DNA of 64,000 nt from Ricordea florida (GCA_949710005.1 OX453273.1:34084250-34148249); one strand, 5' to 3'. Shown: positions 1 to 12,554, counted from the stretch's first letter. The notes: generated by a model not told the origin, from the sequence alone. A program made the numbers and translations.

Positions 1-245
1 AATCGTCGCCTCGCTATGAGAGGCATTTCCAGCAAATCAATTCAACCACCTTATCCACAATGAAACAGAAATTACAGGAGTGATGTAGTATGGACGAACT
101 GCTGTCGCAGTAACTGAAACTGAAGGGAAACAGACTTTATTTTAACGAATTGCACCATATAAAATACCTTCAATGTACATGACTAGGTAGAGTGGAGTGA
201 GTGAATGGTGCGGCGGCGGAGCGAAAACCGAAGGTCTAACGATCG
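1..245. repeat. Dispersed repeat, second copy near 34.1-34.6 kb
   Basis: This stretch is closely matched by 34073-34230 plus 34547-34637. The shared text includes the block around the words 'tgatgtagtatggacgaact' and 'ggtgcggcggcgga'. The 34-kb copy is split by an insertion of about 316 bp that is absent here, so this copy shows the empty site. No convincing reading frame runs through either copy. It could be an interspersed repeat, or a remnant of the duplication that produced the two IgSF genes. The left end is cut by the window edge. Confidence 0.6.
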
Positions 246-258
246 CGGTTAAATACAC

Positions 259-483
259 TAGGGAGCTTAAGCACGCGCGTTTTTGAGACGCGGACGGCAA
301 CCGGAAGTGAGCTGTTTCCCCTTTTAACTTATCTTCACACAACCACATTTACATTGATTAGTATCTTTTCTCCATTAGAGATGATCACTATAAAAATCTG
401 GGAGACACCACTGTCCTGGCACGCGTAATGTTCTCTTCCGGTTGCCGTCCGCGTCTCAAAAACGCGCGTGCTTAAGCTCCCTA
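259..483. mobile_element. MITE, TA-flanked (Tc1/mariner-like)
   Basis: Inverted ends of about 45 bp begin TAGGGAGCTTAAGCACGCG on the left and are mirrored at the right end. The ends include the GC-rich block 'gacgcggacggcaaccgga'. A TA dinucleotide flanks both sides, which fits the TA duplication of Tc1/mariner elements. There is no coding capacity. The superfamily assignment rests only on the TA flank. Confidence 0.6.
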
Positions 484-715
484 CTGCCTCACCATCGGTT
501 GTCAAGAATAATTACAACTTGAGGCTTCACAATCACGAGGAAACTGAATATAATTATCTAGTAAAAATTCTCCATACTAACATATACATGTAAGGAAGTG
601 CACAGTATGTCAAGCCCTAACGAGAACTGCATTCAAATCTTGGGAGTAAAAGGGTTAACGTTACATGTCTGCAGTGCTCTAAAGACATTCAGTGTAACTG
701 TAAAAGACTGCTAAC

Positions 716-1027
716 CATGAATAGTCGTTTCTCCTGTCACATTGTATGGCTTGATATTCCGCAGCTTTATTTGTAGGAGACACAAGTAAGTGCCTCCGTC
801 TCTAACGTTGATCTCTTTCAATTCAAGGGGGCCAACAGTGTCGTCTGGGTTAGATGGATCAGGATCTCGCACAGTCTGCAAAATTTCACCATCTCTATAC
901 CAGGAAATTCTGGTGAGAACGGTGGAAAAAGTGTTTCCTCTTTCAGTCATATTACATGTAAGAGTAATGTCATCATTGCGGCTTACTGGTCCAGGTTCAG
1001 AAACAACAAGAGTTGGGATCTCTGATT
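716..1027 (-). CDS. IgSF gene X, exon for Ig domain B
   Basis: A 312-bp exon (104 codons) on the minus strand with acceptor TTTTCAG and donor GTTAGC, phase 1 at both ends. It encodes one Ig domain. The first Cys is in ITLTCNMTERG, a strand-C Trp is in ISWYRDG, and the D-x-G-x-Y-x-C box is VRDGGTYLCLL. It is clearly paralogous to the gene Y exon at 40175-40468: both carry the strand-G motif PYNVTG and the GGxYxC box, and both are single-exon domains. It follows the exon at 3509-3661 in frame. The exon for domain C, expected next, would lie beyond the left edge. Membrane-receptor function is inferred from gene Y. The ligand is unknown. Confidence 0.8.
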
Positions 1028-2595
1028 CTGAAAAGACAAATGACCACGCAAAAATATACACAAAAAAATCTGTGATTCTGAAAAAATGTATACATGTAAT
1101 TCTGATGAGCAGTAAAGAATTGCACTGTATTTGAAGTAGCTATCACATAACAACTTTTTGACACACATTAAGCCTTTAGTACAACTGTTTCTTTTTTGTG
1201 AATATCAAAGACAAATTGTTTTGCAATCAGTAAAATTAATGATAGAGAGTAAAATATTCTATTACTATTCTTGCACAAACCTCTCACAACTACCGGTATG
1301 TACATGGCATAATTATTGCCTAGTACCTAAAAGGGTAGGTACTGGGCAATCATCTAGAGTATAGCCATTGCTGAAATATAGGTTATTCAAAAAAATACAC
1401 AAGAGTATTGCAATTTTAGAGCATGAGGGGGTTTATGCTGATATCTACAATCTTGCTTAACATTTCATAATAAATTATATCTATTATTAAAATAATAATA
1501 ATATTAACCATGTGGGGGAAAACAGGTTCCTTCTATTGAATGTGTGTCCCTCTAGCTCAGTTTGCTGGGTTAAAACCCAAGATCTTTTTAATGTCATGAT
1601 CAAGATACATGTAGCTGTTCGGGTCTTTTAGGAATTTGTATCCCTGATTCAACAGATTTTCTTAGAATAATCTTGGTGGTTAATAGTTAGCCCTAACTCG
1701 ATCTTCAAAGACAGGATTGTTATGCTGACATAGACACTCCTATTAATCAAATTAAACACGGAACATGCCAATTAAAGGTAATGTAATATCTTATTTATTT
1801 ACTTGCTACAGGTATGTTGTATCATTCCTATAATTGTCTCTCTTTTCTCGTAAATTGTTGTAAATTTAAATCTGTTTTATGTGTAAGTATTGTGACATGT
1901 ATGAAGTGTTTCTACACTGCCTGTCTCGAACAGCACTTGCTAATTAATCTCAAGGTAGTGCATACGTGATATTTATTGCTCTAATGCTAATAATAAAGTA
2001 GAAAGTACAGTAGAACTCCAACAGACTCACTACTGTATACTGGACATGTGCTATAATAATTGTTTCTTTTCTGGCCAAAAAATGACCATCACTTCTCTAC
2101 CAAAACTAAAGCAACAACAACATCATTTTATTTACTTGAGATAGAAAAATTTGATACAATGATAATCCTGGATAACCCGCAGGACCTAGCAGGGCTAATC
2201 TAGGCGGGTTGCACTTTTAAATCAGACGTCGAAGAAAAGACAGAGAAACAAAGAAAGAAAGTGAACAATTAATTACAATAAAATAATTACTACATATAAT
2301 TATTACAAGAATCAAGGACTCTTCTATTCATTCTGTTTTAATTCTGTATAAGCACACACAAGTTCACAAATATTATAATGTACATTGTACTTGTACTATT
2401 CACTCATATCACTGACTCAAGACATCGATTAGCTTTCCCTTAATCTTACTCAGGACTCGAAAAAAATCCCGTCCAGTTGTCCAGGACAAGACAGTAGATT
2501 TTCCCTTTAGCAGGCCTTCTGATAGGGTGAGATAAAAAATAGCAAATTATGCTTCAAATGAATATGAAATCGACGGTGAAAAAGTCTTATTAGCC

Positions 2596-2638
<43 letters not shown>

Positions 2639-3508
2639 GAATTCCAAAGAAACTTATTGATTCATATTTTCTTTTATGAAATTGTTGAGCGTTATTTTTT
2701 GAAGTATGCGATTTTTCATGAATTGTGCGATCGGATGCGATTTAGGTCGATTGTGCGAAATCACACCATCGCGTAATACTGGCCTGCTTTAGGCAAATAA
2801 AATTCTCTCCTTACTTGCCCTGCAGGCAAGAGCCCAGGCAAGCTGTTTGCCGACTAAATTTTTGATGACGATTTTGAAAAGAAAGGGTAAATTTTAGGCT
2901 CCAGGGTAAGTGTTTAGTTGAAGCTTAATGAAAATTTATAGCGTTTTGTTGAATGCGTGACGCACGTACGCTCACCGGTCAGAAGTTGTTGCCTAGCATG
3001 TGATTAAAATCTGGCCCAGGGCACGAAAACGCCATGTTTATTTCTTAAATTTTAGCAATTGTACAAAAGTTAACTCAACATTGTGTTCCTGGAAGTTGAC
3101 TTAAAATAGTCTTTCTTTCATACGAAGACATTTTCCCTAAAATTCAACCAAATGAAAAAGTATGCACTTGCTGTCTTTTCAAATTTGACACTGTGCCTGT
3201 ATCAAAACTGAAGTGGGAAAGTGAATGGAGCTAGACAAGTTGCAAGTGAACATTCAAGGAGTCGAACACGACCTATGACGAATTGAAAAAATTGATTCGA
3301 GATGGGTTTATTACATTGAAACATGCCTGTAGTATGACTTGGGACCACAAATTATTAATGAGTTTGAAAACTTGGACAAGCAAGGAAGTGCCCTGGGCAA
3401 GCAAAATTTGAGAGGTGTTCAAATATTTTTTAACCCGTTACTGTGACACAACTTGCATTATCGACTTGTTTGATACGAGTACATTTTCTGCACATTTTTA
3501 GTACTTAC
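1028..3508 (-). other. Intron of gene X, no gene seen
   Basis: AT-rich intron between the domain A and domain B exons of gene X. I see no long frame, splice-bounded exon or complete transposon. Around 2816-2880 and 3380-3410 there is a short repeated word 'gcaagc'-rich patch, too degenerate to classify. Confidence 0.5.
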
Positions 3509-3661
3509 TTGTTATAACATTGACACTGAAGCCATGTCTAAACATGTCAACATTATCAGCAAAGGCGTGACACTCATACCGTCCCAATGTGCCATAAATG
3601 CTGTCATCTTCCGTTGTTACATTCGCGATATACATTGTCATAAAGAGTCTGCTGCCATCCT
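3509..3661 (-). CDS. IgSF gene X, second half of Ig domain A
   Basis: A 153-bp exon on the minus strand with acceptor TTTAG and canonical donor GTAAGT. It joins in phase 1 to the exon at 20023-20223; together they are 354 bp, or 118 codons. It reads LGRYECHAFADNVDMF, the C-terminal Ig Cys region, with a Y-x-C but no D-x-G before it. The matching half in gene Y (41766-41903) has GRYECVAIS at the same place, and both end with a '(H)GFxxxV' strand. This exon is now about 16.4 kb from its partner because an Academ-type transposon sits in the intron. Confidence 0.78.
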
Positions 3662-4789
3662 CTAAAGAAAACAAAGAAGTTTAAATGCATGCAAGGTGTC
3701 AATTGCACAATATTTATCTGGCAACTATTCTCTGAAAACAAGGCGAATACTGGCATAATATTTTCCGACCTACAAAGCAGCATGATACAGTATATAATTC
3801 TTTTCTAACGCCATCTATTTGACAAGATTGTAGAGCTAACAATAATATTGTTTTAGCATATAATTATTAAACAATAATACAACAGTGACACCTCTCAGAA
3901 ACAGCTGTAAAGTGACAATAAATGCCAGTCATTTCTTTACTTTGGCCACAACGCACTGACACAAGGATTTTCCAGAAGCCCCAGCACTTACAGTACATGT
4001 AACCACCCTCATACAAGGTGAATAGTGTTGAATATCCCAAAATTAATGGCAAGCCAATCAGATTAATCAAAATGCCAAGGTTGCTATGTCAGTACATGTA
4101 TATGTACAGTAAGGGAAATTGCATGAACATGAGTGCATTTTGTGATTTATGAGCATCAGTGATGTTATGAAAGTTCTCAAAATGGCATGAGCTGCTTTTG
4201 CGAGTGCAATTTGAGAAATTTCAAAACATTACAAAAGTGACCATAAAACAATCACAAAATGCAGGAGTGGTTCATACAATTTCCTGTTTATTATACACTG
4301 CATTCTTGACAGAATACAGAAATTTTCCTGAGGCTGTCACGGTACACTGTGCGTTCTGTAGACAAAACGCTTGGTTCTAAAATGCTCACATCTTATTTTT
4401 AACCAATGAATAACAACCTTTTGACAGGTAAATCAAACATGAAATCAAAGCATTTATTACATCATATAATTTTATAAAATACAGTACTTAAGCTTGAACT
4501 TCCAAGCTCTGAAAGAAAGTGTAAAAGGTTTGCATTTATCTTGTCTGTCAGCCATTTCGTTTTCAAATTTGGTGCTTCTGAGTTGTTTCCAAGGCAACTT
4601 TTGTATTGCACTCTAGAACCTAACTTGCACTCCTTAATCTATTAATTTTATGTATTCGTCATTGACCAATCAGAAACTAAAATAATTTTGTTAAGAAGTT
4701 CAAGGCGTTATTTTCATTTTTGGCAGGTTCAGGGCCTGGTCCTATTATTGGGTTAGGTCCGATCATAGTTAGTCCCCTCTACTAACTAT

Positions 4790-4910
4790 GGTCCGATTCA
4801 AACGTTGAACTTTTAATGTGCCGAATTTAATGCAAATTACCTAGAACAAAAGATTTTCTTAATTAGCATTAAATTTGGCACATGAAAAGTTTGACGTTTG
4901 AAACAGGCCT
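4790..4910. mobile_element. Short MITE, Harbinger-like ends
   Basis: Inverted ends 'ggtccgattcaaacg' and 'cgtttgaaacaggcct' enclose about 90 bp. A better preserved copy is at 35511-35630. The GGNCC terminus resembles PIF/Harbinger MITEs, but the family is inferred from the ends alone. Confidence 0.55.
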
Positions 4911-5827
4911 TAGCCTATCAGGATTGCTGATATAAATCCACGACATATGATCCTTCTCACGTCATGGGTAATTGGAAATATTATGCAAAGTTAACTGCCA
5001 GAGAGGTGCTGTTAAGCTGTTTGACAACAAAATGTAAGCCATCTTGTCCTTTCGCACATATCGCCAACGTCCTCATGGACAAGTTTATAGTGAAAACGCC
5101 TGCTGTTCCTTCGTGTTCAACTTAACTGGGAAAACCAAATCACACCTTCTTTCAAATCTGACTTACAGAGAAAGAGAGGATATATGCGCCAAATACGTTC
5201 CACGTGGATGATGAACTGATGTTTTGTTCGTCGTGTAACATAGTAATCAATCATCTAAGAAAATCCGTTGTGTACTAACAAGCAAATTAAAGTTTTATCC
5301 CAATTGACTCATAATTGCTTATTTTTTGTTCCTTTATGAAAAAATTTTTGTTAGGGGAGCACAAAAGTGGTTTTCTTTCTCAGAATAGTCCTTTCTTATC
5401 GCACAATCTCCCTCGAAAATATCACACAATTTCTGATTTTTTATCGCACCCTATCAGATGGCCTGTACATGGCACTGTACTTGACCCTTTCACTCCCAAA
5501 CATGATCAGAATAGAACTTCTCCATAAAAGAACAGTGCAACGCGTGGCTAGTCGTTAATGAGAATCACAGAAATGATCAACTCAGACATCATGAATTAAT
5601 CTGACACCAAATTCTCCAAAGTAACTTATAATCAAATGTATGGCACTCACTGAAGAAAATTGCAACTCAGATCTTGGGAGTAAAAGGGTTAATACAGTAG
5701 GTACTAAATAACATGCATTGTATTCTGGACTTGGCATTGGTAATAAGCTGCTGACAACTGTTCAGCTTACATAAGAGAAAAGTACAACTATGATACTCTT
5801 TGCCGTACTTGTTCCTTATAATCAGTT

Positions 5828-6010
5828 CTGTGGGATGTTAAATAACCCACTCACTGTTCGAAAAGAGTAGGGGACGTAGTTCCCGGTGTGGTGGTCTGTG
5901 GTCTATCTCTTCCTCTGGTTTCATATGTCATGCACACGTACACATTTTCACAAGCACTTAGGAGCTCCTTGGTGTCACGTGTACATAAATAACGTACTGT
6001 ATTGTATTGC
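5828..6010 (+). repeat. SINE 3' part (same family as 58388-58776)
   Basis: It shares 'gagtaggggacgtagttccc' and the following 'cacgtgtacataaata' stretch with the complete copy at 58388-58776. The tRNA-like head is missing, so this copy is 5'-truncated. Confidence 0.6.
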
Positions 6011-6624
6011 AAGACTCTACAGAACAGGGACACTGCTATTTTGGTTTTGTTAAATTTTGATTTGGGTTGCTTTGGCCAATTGACTTTTTCAAACCAAACC
6101 AAAATTACCCGGTAGGTTAAAGCAATCGAAAATGAATGAAAAGAAATCAAGGTTGCAGCTACTGTACTGTGCATGTATTGAGCTTGAAGAAACAGGCTTA
6201 AATCATTTTGTTCTGATTGTAAAATTAATGTACAGTAAGAGCTAAAACTGTTGGAAAAGTGTTTTACTGGGACACATCCCTGTTTCAGCCTAAGCCATTG
6301 TAGTTGAAATGGTTGATCTCACAGCAGCAGACACCCATATATGCAGTGTAAGACTTCAAGTCTGTAATGTGCATTCTCAGCTTGTCCAGATTCTATTTTT
6401 CCAAGTACCACACCTGGAAACTGATTGCCCCATTCTTTGAGCTTGTTGGCACTGTCCCACTTCACATTGTAAACAACATGAATTAATTTTGTAACAATGA
6501 CATGTCTGCCAATTGTGTTGAGCAGAGGTGGGTGCATGTATTTCCATGTAAGTATATGCTGCTCAGGCCAATTTGATTGGTTCATTTGGTTTCCCTTGAT
6601 TTTCCAATTATGGTACAGTACCGT

Positions 6625-7863
6625 GCAAAGGTAAGTTGACACTCGATACTCGGGAGAATAGAGTGCTTGTTGATTCAGTTGTTCTAATTTTCTAACAAGG
6701 ACTAGTGAGCAGCACAAAGGAGAACTTTGTAGTTGTAACTGTCAGTTTTAATTCCAACGCGTTTCGTCTCAAACGGAGACTTCTTCAGGGAATGAATGTT
6801 ACAACTTAGGGTAGCATATATATATATACATAAAATAACGCTACGTAATACACATGTGTTAGCGTGAAACTTCCCGTGGGAATGACTAATAGCAGATACA
6901 TGCTGTAGGCGTACGTACGTTACAAAAAACGCCTAAATTGCGGAATTGCGTGTTTTATATTTTGGGGGCAATACGATTAGCGTTGAAGTTTTGCTGATGA
7001 TGATCGAATCTTTGAGCCCGGTGTACCTTGTAAATCGAACTGAATTTCATTCGAACTTAATCGCACTCTCAAGAACCAAATTTTAGGCCGCGCGTGTCTG
7101 TGGTAGAGAAGTTGTAGGAGTATTCACATGACACAACTTCGTTCTACGTTGTGTCGCATATGCCAAGACGCGCGACAAATCGCACCGTCCAAACCGCACT
7201 TAATGTATCTTAATGTATCTTCGTGACGCAAGTCAAAAATTGTACTTGCCGAAACCGAAAACTGACTACCTGAAGCGTAGCTTCAGTTATAGCGGAGCTT
7301 CTCTTTGGAACGATCTTCCTGAGGATATCCGCACTACAACATCTCTACTTCAACTTCGGCAAATATGTAAACCAGTACATAGAAAACTATACTTGAGATG
7401 AATTTCTTCATTTTCTATTGTTAAACTGATATTTTTACCGTGTTTTAAATAAAGATTTCATTCATTCATTCATGTGCAATAAATGCAACATTTTAAAGTC
7501 GCAGGAGTTCAATCCTCCACACGATTCGTTCGACCAGTCTACAATTTACGATCCCCAAAATAACTCGTTTATATGAAGCAGCAAACTCGGTTATGCGGGT
7601 AGCGAACAATTAGCGAACTCGAACGTAGAGAACGTGATAAGTAGCGAAACCGGCGTAAAGCAACAAGCTCATTATTTTCTAGGAACCACTCAAGCGACAA
7701 GCTCATTATTTTCTAATTACAGAAAAGCACTCCCAAGACTTGATACTCCACTCGATCCTCGATTGCTGCGTCTCAATACTCGATACTTGATACTCGCAAG
7801 TATCGTGTATCAAGTATCGAGTCTCGATACTCGACTCGATACCAAGTGTCAACTTACCTTTGC
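6625..7863. mobile_element. Possible composite element with short TIRs
   Basis: Both ends carry the same inverted 19-mer GCAAAGGTAAGTTGACACT. This is followed by TCGATACTC-type simple sequence, which is long on the right (7740-7845). Inside are a patch near 6747-6800 ('gtttcgtctcaaacggagac') resembling Penelope-like debris, and a LINE tail at 7202-7475. No target duplication was found, so this may be an old element or a chance product of the simple repeats. Confidence 0.4.
7202..7475 (+). pseudogene. LINE (non-LTR) C-terminal fragment and 3' tail
   Basis: It encodes the end of a non-LTR retrotransposon reverse transcriptase protein (FSYSGASLWNDLPEDIR, the usual 'aysGAxLWNxLP' block). After a stop codon comes 'aaataaagattt' and a (cattcatt)n tail. 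This is a 5'-truncated LINE insertion with no active domains. Confidence 0.7.
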
Positions 7864-7911
7864 CTAGATTGAATGTGGACAAGCTGCATGTGGTTATAGT
7901 CATTCAAACAC

Positions 7912-7920
7912 AGTTAAACA
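7912..7920. repeat. 9-bp target-site duplication, left
   Basis: AGTTAAACA directly precedes the left TIR and is repeated at 19938-19946 after the right TIR. This fixes the element ends to the base. Confidence 0.9.
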
Positions 7921-7999
7921 CAACCTCGTCCCCAGGGCTTTTCCCTTTGAAATTGGGATAGGCGGGAAAAGACCCTGGCATCGGCTGGTCACGTGATCC
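7921..7999 (+). repeat. Left TIR of the Academ-type element
   Basis: It begins CAACCTCGTCCCCAGGGC and ends at 'gtcacgtgatcc'. It is a perfect inverted copy of 19859-19937. The inner end carries the palindrome CACGTG, which faces each gene's start. The same outer 28 bases, with two changes, end the 77-bp MITE at 42429-42505. Confidence 0.9.
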
Positions 8000-8178
8000 T
8001 TCATAAATATTCCAAGGCTCTAATTTATGCAACCTCTCCAATTGTTATTGGTGGTTGGAATTCCCCGCAAAAATACAAAAAGTCATAGTAATTTCGGCGG
8101 GCTGGTGACGCTAGTGTTGGGAAGTAATCAATCAAGTCTGTACAATCGAATACGTTTTCTGTGTTAAAAATCTCTTGT

Positions 8179-11100
8179 ATGGAGCCGTCGACTCCGAAAA
8201 AGCTACATCCTCGAAATCCGGTGTGTCGCCTCTGTGGTGGTGCGTATGAAAGCCGTCACACGCTTCGGATTTTAGGCAAAAGCGGCATCGAAAAAAACCT
8301 TCTTGCGAAAATTCATCATGTCTGTGGAATTACTATAAGCGAGTCTGATTGCCTTCCAAAGTTAGTCTGCAGGAAGTGTGAAGCATTTGTTTTCAAGGTC
8401 AGCGACTTCAAACAAAAGAGTGCAGATATTCAAAGTGAACTTGTACAGGAACAAAGCTGTTCGGTGAAGCGTTGCACGGAATTATCGCCAACTTGTAAAC
8501 AACCCTCAAAGCGCGCAGCTACCGAGATCCTCGGAAAAATCTCTGCAAAACAACTTATGTTCGGACATAAACTGGTCCAGTCTAACGATGGTGACAATGA
8601 GGAATCAATGGAAGAGGAAATTTCGTCCGCACTTGGGTTCAACAATGCCGAAGAGGTCGAAGATTCAAACACGCTACCTAAAGTTGTTTGTGACCATGAG
8701 CTCCAAGTAAACGACAACCAAATTATTGGAACATTGAATTCAAAGCCGGCCTCCTATGTGGCAGAAATTATAAGAGAACATTGCCCAAAAGTGCTTTCTT
8801 CGCTAAGATTGCTCATCAGCGAGGAGATCAACACGGCCTGTCAGAAGCTGTGCAGACGTTTGGATGGCTCTGTGTTGTATGGCCACAGCTACGATAGCTT
8901 AAAGGATTTCAACTTTGACAGTGTTTGGAATGAAATAGAAAGCAACATTCCCTTTGTCGTTGATATCCTGAATGCTGTCTGTGGGAGAAGCTGTACATCT
9001 GCTGATTTACGAGTAAAATATGGCTTCATTTACTCGATTCTTATGAGCGAAAGATGGCACGAACTAAGTCTCTTGAAGCGCGTAAACACAGTTTTAATTA
9101 TAGAGGGTGGATGTACCAAGAAGGTGAGCATCTCTCTTATGAGCTAATTAGTTTCACTCTCGTAAGCTTAAGTCAGTTTTAGCTGACTTTTTTCTAAAAT
9201 ACCTGAAGTACAGGACTGACAATTTCGATCAAATAATTGCAGAGCTGGGTCCCTTCATGATCTGTAATCCAGTGAATTATACATGTAACTGTAGGTGCAA
9301 GCTATTGCCTGAAAGAATCACATGTTATGAATTTTGATACTTGTTTGTTAACAAAATACATACTTGAATCGATTTTTGAGGTTATTAAGCCACATATAGT
9401 TTACATTTTTAGCATTAGTAGGCTGCATCAGCTTTCAAGTAGAAATAAGAATTTCTAGTAGAAATTTATGTGAATATTTTTATTGAAAAAGATCATAATG
9501 ATCTCATTCAAAACTAACCCTGAGTGTTGGTACCTGATGCAAAGTAATTTTGGTCTTAAGTTGGTAGACCTTTATTACATTTGAAGGTTCAGAGCTAAGC
9601 TCGGAAACCTGCCTATAGAAAATTTGCATAAAATGAGTAAATGATTTTAAAAATAAATAGGACATGTAATGACATTTCTCAAGGAAAAACTCCCAGTCTG
9701 AGAATACTCTAATTTTAGTTTCTTTTTTTAACTCAGCTGCAGGAGCGACTGAACAAGCTTGGTGTTTGTCTCTCCCATGGAAGACGGGACATTCTATTGA
9801 AACTTCTTGGTGGGCACTTTGCAGACAAAGTTGTTCAGAAAGTAAAGGGTGGTTCTGTTTTCCGTGGCACTGGAGATAACTGGGACTTGAAAGTCCTAAA
9901 GGGCCATATGAGAAAGGATGTGCAGAATGAAGATCTTCATTTATTTGCATCCAACCTTATTGAAAACCGGGTCAACTTTTCACACTTGCTTAATGTGCAT
10001 CCTAAGGGGGACATTGTAAATTTTCCACGCCACCATTTCTCATTAAATGTTAATGAGTGGAAAGTGTATATAAACTGTGCAAAGGTTCTAACAGGAAGGA
10101 TAATTGTTGACTTTTTCCCAAAGTTCAAGTGGCTGAAGTCAGTCATCCCTACACATATTCCTCATGTTTACAGTGAAGAAATGGCTCAAAAATCCACCAT
10201 TGTGAGCTTGCCACTTCTTAATGCCAATGAAGCTAAATATGAAGATTGTGTCAGCATTTTGAGATCTTACGAGCAGTGGATTGCAGAGATTTATGTCAAA
10301 GCAGGCTTACTTGATGAAGTACCTCATGTTGTCAACCCTGAAGTACCAGAGGGATCAGCAGCACCTGGCCAAACAAATGCTCACAAGGAGGATTCACCTG
10401 ATGATCCTATGAGGGAAATGAAGGTAGTTTTTGCTGGTGACCAGTTGACCCGAGTTAGATTTGCTGGTGCTAAAGATCTGCTTTCAGGCTCCCACACTCC
10501 ATCAGATCGTTTTGAGCATTGCTCCCCATTTAAGCCAGTCATGTGGCACACAAAAGCTTCATTGCTGCAGTACTCTTATGCGTTCCTGTGCAAGGCAGAA
10601 TCAGTTAACCAAATTGGAACTCTGAAATACTTTAGAGAAAAATTTAATCGCCGGAATGCCACCCCAGCCAAAGTACTGGATTCGTTTGAAGGGAGTGAGG
10701 AACTATTTCTTAGTGTTGGCCGAGCTTACATTGTCACTGCAGCTCTTAGTTTCTTTGGAATGGCAAGTCTCGAGGATGTTCCATCCCACAACAAGTTCCC
10801 TTCAAACATTGCGCATCAAACTGAAGAAGACAAGAAAAGATATTTTGACAGTGTTTTTCAAAACTTTATTGATGAGTATCTTTTGCAAAAAAATGCCACT
10901 ACAAATGGGGAGGAGGAGGATTATGTCTCCAATTATGCCCTATGCTACATCTTTCTCACCATCCTAATTTTGCAACTGAAAGACACTGCAGCAGAGGCAG
11001 ATGGTGAAAGAAACCTCATAAATCAGAAGTTGCTGCTGTCTGTTTTTAAATCAATGGGTGCTTACAGCAAGTATGCCCTTGAAATGTTTGTAAGCATCGC

Positions 11101-11563
11101 TCAAATGGAATGCATGTTAACACCACGTATGTCAGAGGAATTCAAATGGGGTTTCTTTGTCAACTGGAGGGGTGGTGCTGGAAACAACATGGAAGATGAC
11201 ATGGCACAGGAAATCTTCAATCGACTGAGCAAGTCTGTTGTCCAGAGAATGGGGCCCAACAAGACATTCCAGTCAATCAGTAAAGTTTGCAAGGCTACAA
11301 ATGGCATCACAGAGGTTAAGGAACAATTTGATGCTTCTGCTGGAATTCACCGGTCTTCTGTTCAACATACCACTCGGGATTCTTTCAAAGACGAAAAGGA
11401 GATGGTTGAAGATCTTGTTCAATTGGATCCTTTCCAAAAAGTGCCTGGAAGATGCCATGGCAGCTTTCCTGACATCAAACGATGCCCCCTTAGGTACTTG
11501 AACATTGTTGAATTCCATCACTGGCTTGATAAGCATAAGCAAGAACTTTCATACAGAAACTAA
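8179..11563 (+). CDS. Academ-type transposase with N-terminal ZAD-like zinc finger
   Basis: Two exons: 8179-9123 (315 codons, donor GTGAGC) and 9737-11563 (acceptor CTCAG, phase 0), giving about 923 residues. I chose the first ATG, at 8179. Residues about 16-80 hold a C-x2-C (CRLC) and a distal C-x2-C (CRKC), spaced as in ZAD-type zinc-binding domains. The second exon has GTGDNWD (about residue 362) and AGDQLTRVRFAG (about 550), followed by a 'MWHTKASLL' block. These are hallmark motifs of the Academ/DUF6589-like transposases, and their Asp residues are likely catalytic. I did not pin down the third acidic residue. The frame is uninterrupted, so the protein may be functional. It starts about 180 bp inside the left TIR, so its promoter is probably there. 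Confidence 0.8.
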
Positions 11564-12327
11564 AGTTACAACTTTCAGAAAAACTAGCAATTTAAGTTTT
11601 CAAGAAATATTTACAGGGCTGTAATTAGCAGCATGTTAATGGTCATAATCTGGTTCAAATTTTAGCCTGTTTTGCCTTAGTCTTCTTTTTTTTTTTTTTT
11701 CTCTTTCTCGCCCTTGTTTACTCCTTCCCAACTACTGAGAGCCATTCAAATTCCTGTGGTAGTGGCTAAAAATATATATATTAATATTAAATGCCATTGG
11801 AAATAACCAATTATTATGGTTAAGTCTGTACATGAGCCAAGTAGCACATCAGGCTGGAGTCTACATCCAGTTTCAATAGCCTGAAAAAAAAGCAAACATT
11901 TATACTCACCCCCAGGATGGGATGGTAATCAATCACATGGCTACCCTGCAGCTTGAAAACCCTCAATACCCATTTATACACCTGGGTGGAGAGAGGCTCT
12001 GTGAGATTGTCAACCCAATGGCTTTGCCTCAGGGTCAAAACCAGTCCAGTATATTTGGAGTCAAGCTCACAAACCACAAGGCCACCATGCTTCATGAAAA
12101 CAAGTTTGGGGTTGTTTCTATGACACTTAAGATAGGAAATGCAAGACAAAATCTGTCTGATTCAACCAAAATTATGTTGTACTACTTTGAATCCTGTGAT
12201 GATGTAGAATAGCATTTCTCGCTGAAATGGCAAAAAATATAAACATTTCGGTGGGGAGAATATAGTGATTTTCATTGCATGTAAGTTAAGACAACTTTTG
12301 TCAGTCACAGAAAATGTTAAATTATAC
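11564..12327. other. 3' flank of transposase gene up to the Gypsy insertion
   Basis: After the transposase stop comes AT-rich DNA with a T-run near 11689, then SINE-like sequence from about 11819. The nested Gypsy element begins at 12328, after its target site TATAC. Confidence 0.6.
11819..12080 (-). repeat. SINE-like repeat, minus orientation
   Basis: Read on the minus strand, it shares the order 'ccaggtgtataaatgggta ... gggtagcc... tgggggtgagtataa' with the SINE copies at 35036-35330 and 58840-59122. The head is degenerate. The boundaries are approximate. Confidence 0.45.
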
Positions 12328-12480
12328 TGTAGTGTTTCTATTGTGACGTGTGAGTCACATGATCCCTAGTGCATTATGGGATGCAGAACGGGAGCATGTG
12401 CTCGGAGACAGAGAAATAAAAATTGTTATCGTTGTTTAAGTGCCGGAATCTTTTATTCTACTTGGGCCCGAAACACCACA
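12328..12480 (+). repeat. 5' LTR of nested Gypsy element
   Basis: It starts TGTAGTGTTTC and ends ACACCACA, so it has TG...CA termini. It includes an AATAAA-like stretch ('gaaataaaaattg') that could serve polyadenylation. It is identical to 16765-16917. Confidence 0.95.
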
Positions 12481-12554
12481 TTTGGCGACGAGTATAAAGA
12501 CGAAAAGCGGATAAAAAGTGGTTAACGAGTTTAAACGGTGGAAAACTCGCACAG

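Larger units (their letters stand above)
3662..7911 (-). other. Intron of gene X left of the Academ-type insertion
   Basis: Intronic DNA made mostly of repeat debris: a MITE at 4790-4910, a SINE tail at 5828-6010 and a TIR-bounded block at 6625-7863. At about 4024-4085 there is a copy of the 'gccaatcaga...ccaaggttgct' motif also seen near 36.7, 37.5 and 37.8 kb. Reading frames here have no recognisable domain. Confidence 0.5.

Noticed and set aside
6640..7863. Telomere-like (CTCGATA)n sequence as an internal telomere remnant
   Set aside because: The repeat is irregular and local to the end of a TIR-bounded block; it does not match the metazoan TTAGGG repeat.
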